In this document: one piece after another, positions 21,757-34,102 of the stretch
Layout: every line of letters begins with the position of its first letter
Position numbering within the stretch: position 1 is the stretch's first letter
Assembly (NCBI GenBank): GCA_009760855.2
Contig: WPIO01000131.1
Location: 838,501 to 902,500 of the forward strand
DNA: 64,000 nucleotides
Reading direction: 5' to 3'
Source: Cristatella mucedo
Taxonomy: Eukaryota > Bryozoa > Phylactolaemata > Cristatellidae
Program-made: the position numbers and the translations under genes
Notes under the pieces: generated by a model
Told to the model about the DNA's origin: nothing
Seen by the model: only the letters and a program-made list of their open reading frames with translations
The model's database searches: none

Positions 21757-22170
21757 TATGCGAGCAAGGTCACAGCTACAAAGATTAATTTAGTTATGCT
21801 ACCAATATTGTGACGTGAAAATTGGTTACTGTGCACCAAGAGTCACCAAAAGTGCTGCTACAGACCATGATGGAAGCCGACACCAAAGATGAAGATAGTG
21901 GGGCCTGAGAAAATCTAAAAGTCACTGCATTTTCATAGAGCGAGGCAGGGCGGTGGGCTCAGAAGTAGTTTCTGTCAGCAAGCTCTACGTTTTTCTGAAT
22001 GTAGGCCATGACAGGTCCAAGCCTTGGCAGTTGAAGTAACTGCTCTTTGTAGTGACTCGGCCTGTTTGCCAGAAAGGGTATTCTATAGTTCACGTATTAA
22101 CATTGTGAAACTTGATGCTACCCCTGTAGAACATTGAACATTTCACAAATTAAACGAGTTCTATGGATCA
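21757..22170. other. Intergenic stretch, nothing recognised
   Basis: No ORF, repeat match or motif could be supported here. Confidence 0.4.
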
Positions 22171-22850
22171 AGTCTAATAATAATAACATTAATAATAAGC
22201 ATGCATATTACTCTTGGAGAACTGATTATCTTTCTAGGCATTCAACAGATGCTGCATGGAAAGCATTTTTTAGTGAGCGGTATTAACATCTACAAGTAGC
22301 CGGTGCAGTGTAAGTATGCACGTGCCCACGAAGGACGAATTACTAAGACCCAATAAATGCTGTACTTAACAGCTTTGTTTTAAGCTTTTTTAAAATTCCG
22401 TCGTGTCGGGGATGAAGTGACGAGCATCAATAGTGAGTTCCACACTTTGGGAGCATACGAACCAAGGGCACGGTCTCCAGAAGTTATGAGGTTCGACGAG
22501 GTATGGCCAAACGAATCGAGTCAGAATAGCAGACTGTACCGTTCTTGGCCTAGTAGTGAGTAGTTCTGGTAGGTAGGTTGTGGCCAGAGAATGGAGTTAC
22601 CTAAAAGTAAGTCGTACAACATTGATTTTAATACTCCGCTTGATTGAAAGCCTGTACAAGTGGGTGACAAGTGGTGAGATGGAGCAGCTGAGATGCTCTT
22701 GAGAGTCAACCCTAGCTGCAGAGTTCATGGACATTTGCTCTCAGACGTTGTAAAAGTGAGAAATGATGGTGTGAACCTGGCTTTGTTATCAAATATTCGG
22801 AACAGTTGGTTGCCAATGATTTTTTAAGCTAATTCGGCTGAAAAAAATGA
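22171..22850 (-). mobile_element. Old LINE (family 3, related to family 1)
   Basis: It begins with an (ATA)n-rich tail and a diverged version of the family 1 3' UTR (gacccaataaatgctg, ttccacactttgggagcata). The ORF2 C-terminus is recognisable only in pieces. It is more diverged from the family 1 copies than they are from one another. Confidence 0.6.
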
Positions 22851-23323
22851 GGCCTGCATCTGAAATCTTCTAATTTACAACTACTTGCTAAAGACCATGG
22901 GGGAGCATTATGAGTCAAGAGTCTACAGGCCGAACGTGATGAACTAGGAGATTAAACTACGTCTTACAACCGGGTAAACTCGTGAACAACAAATGCTTAA
23001 TTTTTTAGGCCAAGACAGCGCAAGTTCCCGCGCTTGATACGATACATCACAGCGACACTAGTGTTTTTTTTTAGCACAGACAATTTCGGCCTTTCACTTT
23101 AAATTACTTGCAAAATTGGATTCCGTAATGGGCGAATACTTACAAAAAACTCAGAAAGTGAGAAAAAAGCCCAACTATATCGGAATTGAAATTCCGCACG
23201 AATAGATCAATCTTATTTCTCATTCCGCTATACTATCATTCAGAAATCACCCAGAGTGTGTTGCCGTAAAAAAAGTATTATACTAAACGAATGGCATGCC
23301 AGATGTCAGCCGCCTGAACCAAA
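22851..23323. other. Intergenic stretch, nothing recognised
   Basis: AT-rich sequence without a supportable ORF or repeat match. Confidence 0.4.
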
Positions 23324-23460
23324 TGACTGGTTGGGCCCACTGGTTGAGGGCCTCACCTCGACCAAGGTGTGACTGAGGTCATGGGCTTGAGTTCCGAGGC
23401 ATATGTGAAGAGCCAGAATAGAGATTAGGTTCTGTTGAGGAGCTACAAAATCTAATTGTA
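23324..23460 (+). mobile_element. tRNA-derived SINE family 1
   Basis: A tRNA-like head (gggcccactggttgaggg, then gggcttgagttccgaggc) is followed by the LINE-1-type 3' end (agaatagagattaggttctg). It matches copies at 30395, 47437 and 60000. Confidence 0.7.
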
Positions 23461-23569
23461 GTTTACTGTTCTTAAATGACCACGATCCATTTTTCCGCGA
23501 ATCTTGTGGTGGACATGAATGGAAGCGATTAAATACATTGATACAAGCTGATTTATCAGCCTCGTTTTG

Positions 23570-23716
23570 CATAGCGACAGAAAAGCCTTGACGGCTATCA
23601 CTACCGCTGGTTGTGGCGACAAAGGATCGCCCACCTCAGGATTTGAACCCACGACCTCGGGGCCGAGAAAGTGAAAATCAACCGCTTTACCTAGGGAGCT
23701 ACTAAGGCTCACCGTA
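23570..23716 (-). mobile_element. tRNA-derived SINE family 2
   Basis: The minus strand reads agctccctaggtaaagcggt (A box region) and gtcgtgggttcaaatcctga (B box). It is one of the better-preserved SINE2 copies. Confidence 0.7.
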
Positions 23717-23956
23717 ACATGTGCGGTTTCTGGTGATGGCTGACGCGATTAGAGACGTAATTTCTTATTACCTCTTAGAGAATCTCGCTCAGTTGCTGCT
23801 CAGCCCAACAGATTGCAGAGGTCAAGCTTGCAATAGATGCGGACGAATAAATGGAAGATATTCCGGTGTCAATTTTGACGTCTAAAGAGGTAGGCCTGTG
23901 GCTCGCTATGAAACAAGGCTACTAAATGTTCTGGCACAGTAGGAAGATGTCTAACT

Positions 23957-24256
23957 CTTATGTATGTATGTATCTCCGTCAGTAACTCCACAAAGTCATA
24001 AAGACCATGTGGGTGTTACGCAGGAGAGTTTTGTATAGCTCACCTACAGCCTAAGCGGCTTTCGGTACGCATTCGGTAGCCAACAGACTTCGTCTCACGC
24101 AACAAAGAGAAAGTGGGAAGCATAGCAGAGTTAGGAGAGCAGTTGAGGTAGTGAGTAGCATAGAAGTAGCAGTTCAGGACCGCTGAAAAAGATGTGCCAT
24201 AGTCGGCAGTTGGAGAGTAGATGTCGTTGCGTAAGAATTGTGGAAGCGAGTTCCAC
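23957..24256 (-). mobile_element. LINE family 2, 3' end
   Basis: The tail is tatgtatgtatgtatctccg, followed by the coding end (MWNSLPQFLRNDIYSPTADY on the minus strand). It is truncated after about 300 bases. Confidence 0.85.
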
Positions 24257-25465
24257 AAACTCTTAGTCCGGGCGACTGGAATTAGACATGGTGGGCTGAT
24301 ATTAATCAGCTTTATTTACTAGATTAGCTTAATCCGAGCTGTGCGGTTAGTGCAGGTCGTACTCTGGCTTGCAGTATGTCCGGATAAAGCCATCAGATGA
24401 CTGGCCGAAGCCCTCAACCAATATTGCCCCCCCCCAACTTCGGTTCATTGTACTTTACCCAATGCACATCGTAATTATCTAATGGTTGCAGCGTTCGTGA
24501 TATTAAGGTATTAAGGAAATTATACGTGCATCTGATTCTTTGGAATCTCATTCTGGGTATGACATTTAAAAATCAAAGCTAAAACCTACAGCTTCCACTT
24601 CGGCACAACCGTCTAGGATACGACTGACACCTAAGAGCAAGTAGGCATAACGGAACACATCTTTACTTGCCGAAAGTCACCACCCATAAATAGTATACGA
24701 AGTCCAGGGGCTGCCTGCGTTTTTCAATTGCCGTAATGGTATCAAAGAAAGTCAGCAATACGTTGTTCAGGTTGAAAGACCTTGATGTCGACAGGAGTAC
24801 GGTCACTTCCGTATCCTATTAGCTGCACGAGTCACTTCCTAAAGCCATGGAGCGACCGTGAAAGGGCATACCGGCTGTTAGAATTGGCAATAAGTTGCCA
24901 CTATATGACGGAATTGTAAGTTCGTTGGGTCTGTTGAAAGGCAATAAGTTATAAATTTGGGTTTAAAATGTGCCTGGTACATGACTAAGCTGGTTTGCAG
25001 TTTGAACTGGGTATCGGGTTATCTTGATTTCGACTCAGTCTGGACATTCGGATGTTCTTTTTTTGAAGTAGCACATAAGCTGGCTGCATATGCTGCCGAA
25101 CGAGTGGCTCAGCTCTCTCCTCTTCTCAGACCAGCCACCAGTGTTGTAAGTAGCGCCAATGCAAGGTGTACACACTCCTTTGGAAAGTGCTGCAACTGGA
25201 AGACGAGCCTGAAAACCGGCGTCGACATATCGCTTTGCACAGACCAGAGATAGGTTGATCAGCAAGCCGGTAAACGGACGCTGCAAATCAACTGGCATGC
25301 TGCCCAGGTTCCGACGCTGTTGAGCCACTAGATATTATCACATGTGAAGACGTGGATTGCAAATACTGGTGCACTGTTGGCCTGGATTTTGAGAATGGCA
25401 AGTGCAGCGTTTTAACGTTATTGAGGTTCAATAAAGTATGCCTGGTTAAATTTTGATACTGCGCC
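24257..25465. other. Single-copy stretch between LINE and hAT2
   Basis: There is a run of nine or ten C near 24428. Overlapping ORFs near 24957-25328 (98 codons plus, 97 codons minus) have no recognised motif. A cysteine-rich reading frame at 25274-25456 is listed separately. No repeat matches are seen. Confidence 0.4.
25274..25456 (+). CDS. Short cysteine-rich reading frame, uncertain exon
   Basis: The frame is open for 60 codons and has no ATG of its own. A candidate acceptor (catgctgcccag, ending 25307) would make it a terminal exon. It contains CEDVDCKYWC, then ENGKC, and a last Cys near the stop, a spacing seen in many small secreted disulfide-rich peptides. A gtaagt donor lies at 25147, but no upstream exon joins in the needed phase. 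An AATAAA inside the frame (about 25430) argues against coding. I do not assign a family. Confidence 0.2.
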   Translation, partial: TDAANQLACCPGSDAVEPLDIITCEDVDCKYWCTVGLDFENGKCSVLTLLRFNKVCLVKF

Positions 25466-26038
25466 TAGTCCAGGGCCGCTCAAACTTTCTGAATCGTGGG
25501 CAACGATGGTTTCTAAAATTTCACAAAGGGGCAGGGCCGAAATAGTAGAATGGTGTGATTGTGTGAGCTAATATAAATTAAATGTAAAAATCCTTACATG
25601 AAAAGATTTGGCTTTCAACAGGCAGCAAAAGACCATTGTGCTAGTTTATTATAGAAATTGTTTTTCGAATTCATTACTTTAATAAAGTAGTATTAAACTC
25701 CCATTCCGTATCAGTGGGAACAGTTTTGTTGGTCTCATTTTTTCCCTAGTGCATTATTTACTGGAGTTATAGTTGTTGTGGCAATTCCCAAGAAAGATCC
25801 GAGGTGTTGGGTCGGTTAACTTGGATCTGTTACGGGCTTTGTTTTTGGTCGTTACGCTGAACGTCTGTTCACTCACATAGGCTGAGCCAGACAACGTCAG
25901 CATCTACTGTGCCATCCTCCAGAGGTTTGGAAACGTGTCTTCGTTAGGTAAAGCGTATAAGTCATTCAGTTTAAGAGAGTTGAACTTATTCTTCAATACA
26001 AAGTCTGACTGAAGATCTATCAGTTCTAGCTGCAGCTC

Positions 26039-27512
26039 CTATGCTGCTGTTTTAAGGTTTTGTAACAGGGGACCGGACACCAGCTGAAGCGACTTTTCAA
26101 TCTTTCCAAAGTCCCAGATGCGACGGCTAAATTCTCTGTGCAGGTCGTCCAGTGATTTTCTGTATTTGTGCGCGTTTTGAGTCGCCTCTTTCGGCATGGC
26201 TAGTGTGGGAAGATTGTTGGAAATGTTTCGGGAGAAAATAATTAGCTTGGATTTGCAGGCCACAATACTTGTGTACATGCCGTGCAGAAATTGATCTTTC
26301 CCGTTGCTTGGTTTTCAGCTCATCCAGGTGCGAAAGTATGTCCACAGCAAAAGGAAAGCCAAAAAGCCAGTACTTGTCACCTAACTCAGGATATTAATCG
26401 GATCTCCCCATTAACTCCGAAAATGCTGTGATCTCCTTCAGCTCCCACACTCTTCGAAAGACTTTGCACAAACTTAGCCAGCACATAAGAGAGTTATAAA
26501 GTAAGTCCTGCTGATCTGCATCGGTTTCTTCCAGGAACACAATAACCTGACAATACTGAAGTCCCCCTGCTCGCGTAAAGTTAACAAGTTTTACGAATGA
26601 ATTCACGACATTATTTAGCTGCAATATAAACTTACGCATAACTTCCTGATGCATGATGCGGTTATGGAAAATAAAATCCTGATCAGGATTTTCCTCTGTA
26701 ACTTTTGCCTGCAGTCTTTTAAGTAGCTCAACGCTTTGCCCAGTTAAATTCGGCGATCTATCAGTGATGATATTGGCAAGTTTACTCCAACGTAGCTTCA
26801 TTCTCTCGATGACAGCAGACACCTGGTTACACAAGTCCTCTCCAATCGTTTTTCCTTTCATGGACGTCATGGTGAACAATTCCTCTGTGATCTCAAAACT
26901 GTCACTAATCCCTCGGATAATAATTAGGAGCTGAACAGTGTCTGATAAATCGCGACTTTTAACCAGTGCTAGTGACTGAATCTCGAAGGACTCCGCCTTT
27001 TCGCCTAATTTGCTGGCTATATTTTCGTTAATCAATTCCACACGGCGAGTTGCTGTTCTGCGTGATAAACTGACTTTTTTCAAATTTGCCTTTGCTCTCC
27101 GGACACAAGAGACCTGCTGTCTCAACTATGCATTCTTTTAAAAATTTGTCTTCGGAGAAATTCTTACTAACCTTTGTTAATTTGAATGCCGGCAAAAACT
27201 AGCCTTAGTAATTGACTGTAATTGCATTTTGTTTGTAAAAAGGTTTTTCTGAGTCTGTAAATTAGCCGTCAATCTCTGAGCTGTAGCCGCCCGTTCTTTT
27301 GTAAACTGTTGACTAGCGTAGTCAGCATGTTTTGTGGCAAAATGAAGGCCGATGTTGAATTCTTAAAAACAGCTACAACATCTTGGTTTGGCAGACATAC
27401 AGCTCTTGATCGGACTTCAGTGAATAAATATTCTGTTGTTCACTCTTTATTGAACACATGGCACTCACTGACTACTTTTCTTTTCTTTGGTCTGCTCATT
27501 GTTACTGAAGGG
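26039..27512 (-). pseudogene. hAT2 transposase (BED finger, GTF2IRD2/SCAND3-like), broken
   Basis: The longest open part (27125-26394, 243 codons) reads KKVSLSRRTATRRVELINEN, QLLIIIRGISDSFEITEELF, GEDLCNQVSAVIERM and FHNRIMHQEVM, the RNase-H-like core region of hAT transposases. The usual LDES aspartate region reads LVKSRDLSDT, so a catalytic position looks damaged. The N-terminus, upstream of the 243-codon frame, has stops and a disrupted BED finger. The C-terminal hAT region is split over two frames at 26345-26039 (DILSHLDEL, KSLDDLHREFSRR, KIEKSLQLVSGPLLQN). It resembles hAT1 closely, and hAT3 more distantly. Confidence 0.85.
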
Positions 27513-27586
27513 TAGAAAGTACAAAGGGACAAAATGAAGTAGAGAGTAACCGTTATGCATCACACTCAAGGGTCAGTGTCTTCGGG

Positions 27587-27864
27587 TTAATGTAATGTAA
27601 TGTATCTCCGTCAGTAACTCCACAAAGTCATAAAGACCATGTGGGTGTTACGCAGGAGAGTTTTGTATAGCGAACTCACAGCCTAAGTAGCTTTCGGTAC
27701 GCATTCGGTAGCCAACAGACTTTGTCTCACGCAACAAAGAGAAAGTGGGAAGCATAGCAGAGTTAGGAGAGCAGTTGAGGTAGTGAGTGGCATAGAAGTA
27801 GCAGTTCAGGACCGCTGAAAAAGATGTGCCATAGTCGGCAGTTGGAGAGTAGATGTCGTTGCGT
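27587..27864 (-). mobile_element. LINE family 2, 3' end, inserted in hAT2
   Basis: About 280 bases with the family 2 tail (tgtaatgtatctccgtcag). The flanks gtcttcggg and tgcaccatctgctgg are continuous in hAT1 (2860-2890), which proves insertion into the transposon. Confidence 0.85.
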
Positions 27865-28347
27865 TGCACCATCTGCTGGGGAAAGATGGGACTTACAGTT
27901 AGGTAAAATGATTGAGATGTCTTTATAATAAAATTTAATTTCATAATATAATTTGGACGGCTGGTCGGGTTGACAGGCCCAAAGGGCTGTATATCGCCCG
28001 CATGCTGTAGTTTGCCCGTGTCCGGCCTAAAGGCACATTTTCAAAAATTTTTCCTAATTATTTACAGCTAGGCGAAAAAATATCATGCCATAAATTAGTT
28101 CAGATAAGTAGAGGCTCTTATAACATGCAATGCCCATAAAAGCTATGTGCAGAACGTGGAGCATTTATTGAGAGCCACATAAAAACCGCTGGTTAGTGTT
28201 TAGTGTGACCGTGTATTACAATGGTTCTCCACGACCTCCTTCGTCTTGCCAGGCATAGATATATCAGGCTCTCCTTTGTCTATTCCGCCGTGGACTAATC
28301 CCCGAGCCTAGGTTTTATTTATAAGATCGACTACTAGTAGAAAAAAC

Positions 28348-28924
28348 TCAGCCCTTCTCGCCGACCTGCACTGGCTACCAGTCAAGCAACGGATTGACTT
28401 CAAGGTTTTTCTCGCTCACTTTTAGGTCCCTTCATTCTATGGCTCCAGCCTATCTGTCAGATATACTACCCCATCAGGCCAAGCGTCGTACCACCCGTTT
28501 CTCGGAATCCAACAGTCTAGAAATAACTCATTCAAACCTTAAATCCTTTGGAGACCGTACATTTAGTTCATATGCTCCCAAGGCCTGGAACTCCCTCCCG
28601 ACCTGCGTCAAAACATCCCCTGACCTGACCACATTTAAAAGGAACCTAAAAACACACCTATTTAGGACAGCATTTAGTGGGTCCCTGTGATTCGTCTTTG
28701 ATGTGCTTATGCGTGCTGACACTGTGCATGCTGCCACTAACCACATTTGCATGCTGACCCTGTGCATGTCACCCCTAACCATATCATTCATCTCTTTTGT
28801 TTTTCAAGCATGATTTTACTTACCATTCAATTGCATTTCACTTTACAGCAAATGTAAAGCGCCTAGAGAGAGATTGAGTTCTCTGAGGGTGCTTTATCAA
28901 GTGAATTATTATTATTATTATTAG
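28348..28924 (+). mobile_element. LINE family 1, 3' end
   Basis: The plus-strand ORF2 C-terminus (RSLHSMAPAYLSDILPHQA, AWNSLPTCVKTSPDLTTF) is followed by the full 3' UTR and the (ATT)n tail. It is 5'-truncated. Confidence 0.9.
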
Positions 28925-29214
28925 CCCGCCGTAGAGACCACAAGGTATCTTCATGTAATTGTTCGCCTGGGTTCAATACGGGCTAGTGGCTAGGCCATTT
29001 GTCAGTGCCATGCAAAAATTCTTTAAAAAATCAGAAGCTTTTCATCTCTGACCCCGTCACAAGGAAAGTAGAATCCGATTAGAAATAACTTTGTCCAGAC
29101 ATAAATGCTCAAATAAAACTAATGATCTCTTCCACTGACATGATTTTAACCTGTACCAGGTCCTCCCCTTGTTTAGTGATTTACGCCACGATACTTCCTT
29201 GAATCGCAATTACA
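28925..29214 (+). other. Unassigned part of unit B
   Basis: Sequence between the LINE tail and the SINE. No counterpart was found in A and nothing is recognised. Confidence 0.35.
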
Positions 29215-29352
29215 ATAAAATAAATATAGTTTGTTTGTATAGCATCTTAGGAAAACTGGATCTTTTTTAGGCGCTTCCCCTAGGCCGAATAGCTCAAACC
29301 CATGACCACTCCTGGCCTTGGTCGGGGTTAAAAGGCCAGCCATAATCCTGTT
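29215..29352 (-). mobile_element. tRNA-derived SINE family 1
   Basis: On the minus strand it reads aaccccgaccaaggccagga and ggtcatgggtttgag, then gaagcgcct and an AT-rich end. It is diverged but clearly the same family as 30395. Confidence 0.55.
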
Positions 29353-30394
29353 TTCCTTCACATTGGACTGTTTACTATTACGGAAATTCCGGCTCTGTCA
29401 TAGCGTATTTTCAGGCATAAGCTTACAACTCTGAAGTTTACTAGGACTACGGGTATATAGTAAGCCAACGATTTCGTCGATAAATTCCAATGACTTGCAG
29501 CCACAAGTGCTTGACTATAAGTGATGCAAACATCCACTCAGACTTAAGTAAGTTTCAGCAGCTTAAAGACAAATATAAAGACAACCTAAATTGCTTTCAA
29601 TTTCAATAGAATAAGAACTGCAATACATTGTGCTCGGACGTTACGTTTCCACGATGGAGGTTCATCATCCTTGAATTGTCGGCGATTTTTACAACACTCT
29701 AGCGTTTGCTGAACCATAATTCATACATTATTGTACTAAGTAAGGGAGCCTACTAGTCACACTCTACATCACTGAAGCTGATACAAATAGCTTAGATGTA
29801 GCCATCACCAGATTCCTATAGTTACAGTGATCGATAACTTAGCAGTTGAGAAACCCTTAATTAATTGTTTTTGCATGCCTGAATCAGAATCGATTGCAAA
29901 GATTTGAAAGCGTCGATGAAGTGTCAAATATGATGGAACCAAGTTTCCAAATACGTTGGTAGAATTTCTATGATGGAAGAACAGTTGCTTTCTTTTTTTG
30001 CGATGAAAACTCTCATTTCCACCTCGAAATGCATGTTTAGCTCTAGTGATTGACTTACTTGTAGCAGACACGTGGTCATGGTTTTTCTCGCAGCATCTTA
30101 GCTTCCGGCGTCGCCCAAATGGCACCCTCAGGTTCTTGCTTAAATGACTGATGGTGAGTGCAGATTTAAGCCGGAAAAATAAATGCAATCTCCGGGGCTT
30201 CAAGAGTGAGAATGTTGATCAAATATCACCCGTATCTCCATACAAAATCTCAATTGCAATTGATGACTGCATCTGCTTGCTAACTAGCCATGGCAGATCA
30301 CTGAATGACCTACCTCATAGCAGTCACTATACAAGTCCTCAAGATCTTCTTGAATTAAACTCTCAGTTCATCTAAAAAGACTACAATATTTTCT

Positions 30395-30540
30395 AGCTGG
30401 TTTGGTCTAGCGGTTAAGGTGCTCGTCCCGACCAAGGTCTGCCTGATGTCGTGGGCTGGAGCCCCGAGGCATATGTGAAGCGCCTGAATAGAGATTAAGT
30501 TCTCTTGAAGCGCTATATAAATGAATTATATTTATATCTA
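30395..30540 (+). mobile_element. tRNA-derived SINE family 1
   Basis: Well-preserved copy. The tRNA-like A box is tttggtctagcggttaaggt, followed by the gtcgtgggctggagccccg block. The 3' end gcgcctgaatagagattaag plus gcgctatataaatgaatt copies the LINE family 1 end. Confidence 0.8.
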
Positions 30541-32760
30541 AAGATGAAAATCAGAGCCAATAAAAATGAATTCAGGGAAAATTTAATTTTTTTATAGCTA
30601 CGTGTCATGCACAAATGCTAACGGGTAGTGCCACTTTGATAACTACACCACTGGCAGGTTGGTCTTTGTCAGAGTTCGCGGCAAGTCATTAGAAGGATAG
30701 AGTACTTCTAGTTAACAACCTAACCTTATTGCATTAGGCATAGCGTTCTTATGCTAGCACTTCAGTAGCAAGGACCAGCCAGCCTCTGAGCATATTTGAC
30801 ATGCGATGCTGCTATCATTACCACCATAAACATAGAGCAGCTGATATTTAATTTCAAGTTACGACACAAAGTGTTCCAAATTAATCCCAACACTATTTGA
30901 CAATGTAGCCCATTCCAGTTCTTACACAATGGCCTCTAATTGCTCCCTCTGCATTGTCGAACTGGGCAACAGCTTCTAATAAAAAAATAGGCGTCGTTAA
31001 ACGGTGATTTTGTTTGCTTACCGTTAAAACAGTGTTCCGGTTTACTCAAAAGTAATTATGGCATTGTCGTGCGAATTTTACTGCTATGGCCTCTCACCGT
31101 ACAGGCCATTGGAGGCCATACGATTACCCAGTGCCTGCCCCATGTAATACAATTAGGTAGGACTATCCGAAACACTGTGAACAGCAATTTCAAGTAATTA
31201 TGATAGCTATGCAACACATATTTTGGAAATGGCAGCTATATCACTGTTGGAACGCGTAAATAGGCAGGCTGACGTGGGCAAATCGAGGCAATAGCCGGAG
31301 AACTCAAGCGTACAATTGCATGAAGTGTGGTAAATAAACCCTTAACGCCATTCCGCATAATTTAGACTAAAAGCTGCAGTCTTCTGACGAATACTGTGGT
31401 AATGGGAGCTGTATTGGAGTTATTCATGTGTCCTTAACAACACAAAGTTGCAAATTAAACCTCATGTTTGCACCTCGACCGCTAAGTTGTTCGCCAACGT
31501 ATGCGTCTTCCTAGTTGTTAATCAATGGTGCTGTTGAAAAGGGCAGTCAACGGTCAGTTCTTCAAAAGCAGCGCAAACATCGTCAACGAAGAACGAAGCC
31601 AAGAAGTAAAACATGCCACGTGAACCTAGGTAATTCTGCTCTTATCTCTAGACTTAATTTATTGCTTGTATGTATGGCAAACTACCCTAAATAACCACAG
31701 GTAACCTAAGAAACACTTTCAGGGCTAAACCGGCATACATTGCATTATGTTTCCTATTCAACGACCAGCTCAGATTAGCTATGTTCTGTGATCCCTATAT
31801 CAGATTATTACCAATGACACTTTAGGCTAGCTTCTAACTTTGAAGCTGAGAGGCTGCATTAAATGTGACTTTATTGGATCTGAATACGTTTAAGGTCGCA
31901 AATATTAAGGTCTAATAATAGAGGTTCAGTCAAGGACCCTGAATAAGTCTGAAGTCCCTTCAGAAAATGATGAAAAATTAAATTATAAAGGTAGTATATT
32001 TTGCCTACTTTTTTATTCCACGTTTTACGTGCCTGTTCTTTGTTCACCTCTCATCAAATTGCATCGGTAGTTACGTTTTTATTAAAAGAGCTCCTCGTTT
32101 AAAATTGATTTACTGATTTGAGAATGAGAATTAATTTGCTGGCAATATCGTTTCAGCAACGTTTAAAATGAGAAGCTTTCGAGAAAATAATTTTGCGTTG
32201 CAGTTGCAATAAATTAGCAGCAATTAGCAGTAGCGAAATTGAAGTATTGCCTTCAGTTTTTACTCGGCCCGATCAAGCTTTTGCTGCTTAATGTAACACT
32301 AATCCGTTGATCAAAAATCATTATCATGCTCGTACAATAGAACGCAAAGCCTAGTGATGGCATTATTACCATTTGAAAAACTTGTAGCAGTTCTTAAGGA
32401 ATCCCAAAATGGGTGTATACTATTAAAATTGTGTGGGCCAGGGTATAATCTAAAAGTTAGTTCCAAAGTTTGCAGCACACATACATTTACTGAAGTGCAC
32501 ATCAGCATTATTGACTAATGGTGCTTCTCACCTGCCCGTCGTCTCGTATTTTCACATGAATCACAGCTCGCTGATATGACTTATTTGTTCGTGCAAATTT
32601 CATCTATCCCTAATTCTACACAATAACTTTATGAATCAGCTGTTTATCGAAAGCAAAGTATTTGTTTATACCCCAATTGTTTCCGTGATTGGGGAGCGTT
32701 GAATTGGAGGAAAGAAGCCATCAGTTGAATATAAGTGCATGCACATACATCACCGAAGTA

Positions 32761-33833
32761 ATGAAATGTAATGCATCTCCGTCTGTAACTCCACAAAGTC
32801 ATAAAGACCATGTGGGTGTTACGCAGGAGAGTTTTGTATAGCACACTCACAGCCTAAGACGCTTGCGGAACGCATTCGGTACCCAACAGACGTCGTCTAA
32901 CTCAACAAAGAGTATGTGGGAAGCATAGAAGAGTCAGGAGAGCAGTTGAGGTAGTGAGTGGCATAGAAGTAGCAGTTCAGGACCGCTGAAAAAGATGTGC
33001 CATAGTCGGCAGTTGGAGAGTAGATGTCGTTGCTTAAGAATAGTGGAAGCGAATTCCACAGCCAAGGACCTGCAGAACTAAAGCATCTGTCGCCAACTGT
33101 CTTTAAGCTGAAGAATGGACAGCTAATTTACTTTCCAAACACGACCTGAGGGCGCGAACAGGCTGAAACTGATGCAGCAGCTCAGCTAGGTACGAAGGAG
33201 CCAAGCCGTAGCGGGATTTGTGGGTCAGTGTAAAAACTGCTTTCTGTATCCTTTGCTTAAACGTCAATCATCCTAGCTCTTTCAGCAAAGGAGAAACGTG
33301 CTCAAACCACTGGGACTTGAAGACTAGCTTTGCAGCCATATTCATAGCCAGCTGCAGTGGCCTAATAGCTCTCGTTGGCAGCCCAGCCAAAAGGGAATTA
33401 CAATAATCAAGCCGAGACAGAACTAAAGAGCTAGTTAGATCTTTTACAAGCGACTGTGGGAGACAGTTCATAATCTTAGATAGCGATGTGCTGTGATGGC
33501 TAGCTGTAGAAGCCGTCTTCTGAATGAAGCTTTTGAAATTGAGGCTGCTGTCGAACACGACAGCTAAATTCGACAACTAAGTTTTGAGCACGTGGTGATG
33601 GTCGCATAATAGCATCGTCTATTAGAACAGCAAAGCCTTTTAATCCAGCCACACGCTTAGGGTCTCGTAAGAGCAGCAGTTTGGTTTTACCATCATTTAA
33701 TTTCAGGAAGTTTTCAGACATCTAGGATTGAATATCGGCAAGGCAAGAATTCAGTTTCTCAGTTGCTGCAACAGATTTCGACTGTTTAAATGGCAAATAC
33801 AACTGAATATCGTCAGCATAGAAGTAGTGAAAT
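32761..33833 (-). mobile_element. LINE family 2, 5'-truncated at the RT motif
   Basis: The tail at 32761 is atgtaatgcatctccgtc. Going 5' on the minus strand, the C-terminal ORF2 is split by frame errors (SSLVLSRLDYCNSLLAGLP at 33420-33360). The truncated start at about 33833 still holds FYADDIQLYLPF, the RT catalytic box. It interrupts intron 2 of the B lectin pseudogene shortly before exon 3. Confidence 0.85.
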
Positions 33834-34102
33834 TGTACTAGTCTTCTTGCTGAAAATCGCTTAATGTCTTATAGTCCTGTACCTTAAGCACTGCAAATTT
33901 TTTCAGTTAAATTTGTTTTATCTATTGCTGTATATTTTCTAAAATTGAGGTAAATAGAAATTAAATGACAGTCAAATATCACGACTACCACACACATTTG
34001 CATATATTACAGACTAGCTGCATCTGTTCGAAGTAATATTGTTCTCAGCTTTATGCGTCTGATAATCGTCGCTTATGGGGACAGTGGAGCTTGTAATTGT
34101 AG

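Larger units (their letters stand above)
25466..28029 (-). mobile_element. hAT DNA transposon hAT2, nearly full length
   Basis: The ends look like imperfect terminal inverted repeats: TAGTCCAGGGCCGCTCAAAC at 25466 and, reversed, TAGGCCGGACACGGGCAAAC at 28029. The interior encodes a transposase on the minus strand. A family 2 LINE (27587-27864) sits between the left end and the transposase start. No convincing 8-bp target duplication is visible. Confidence 0.75.
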
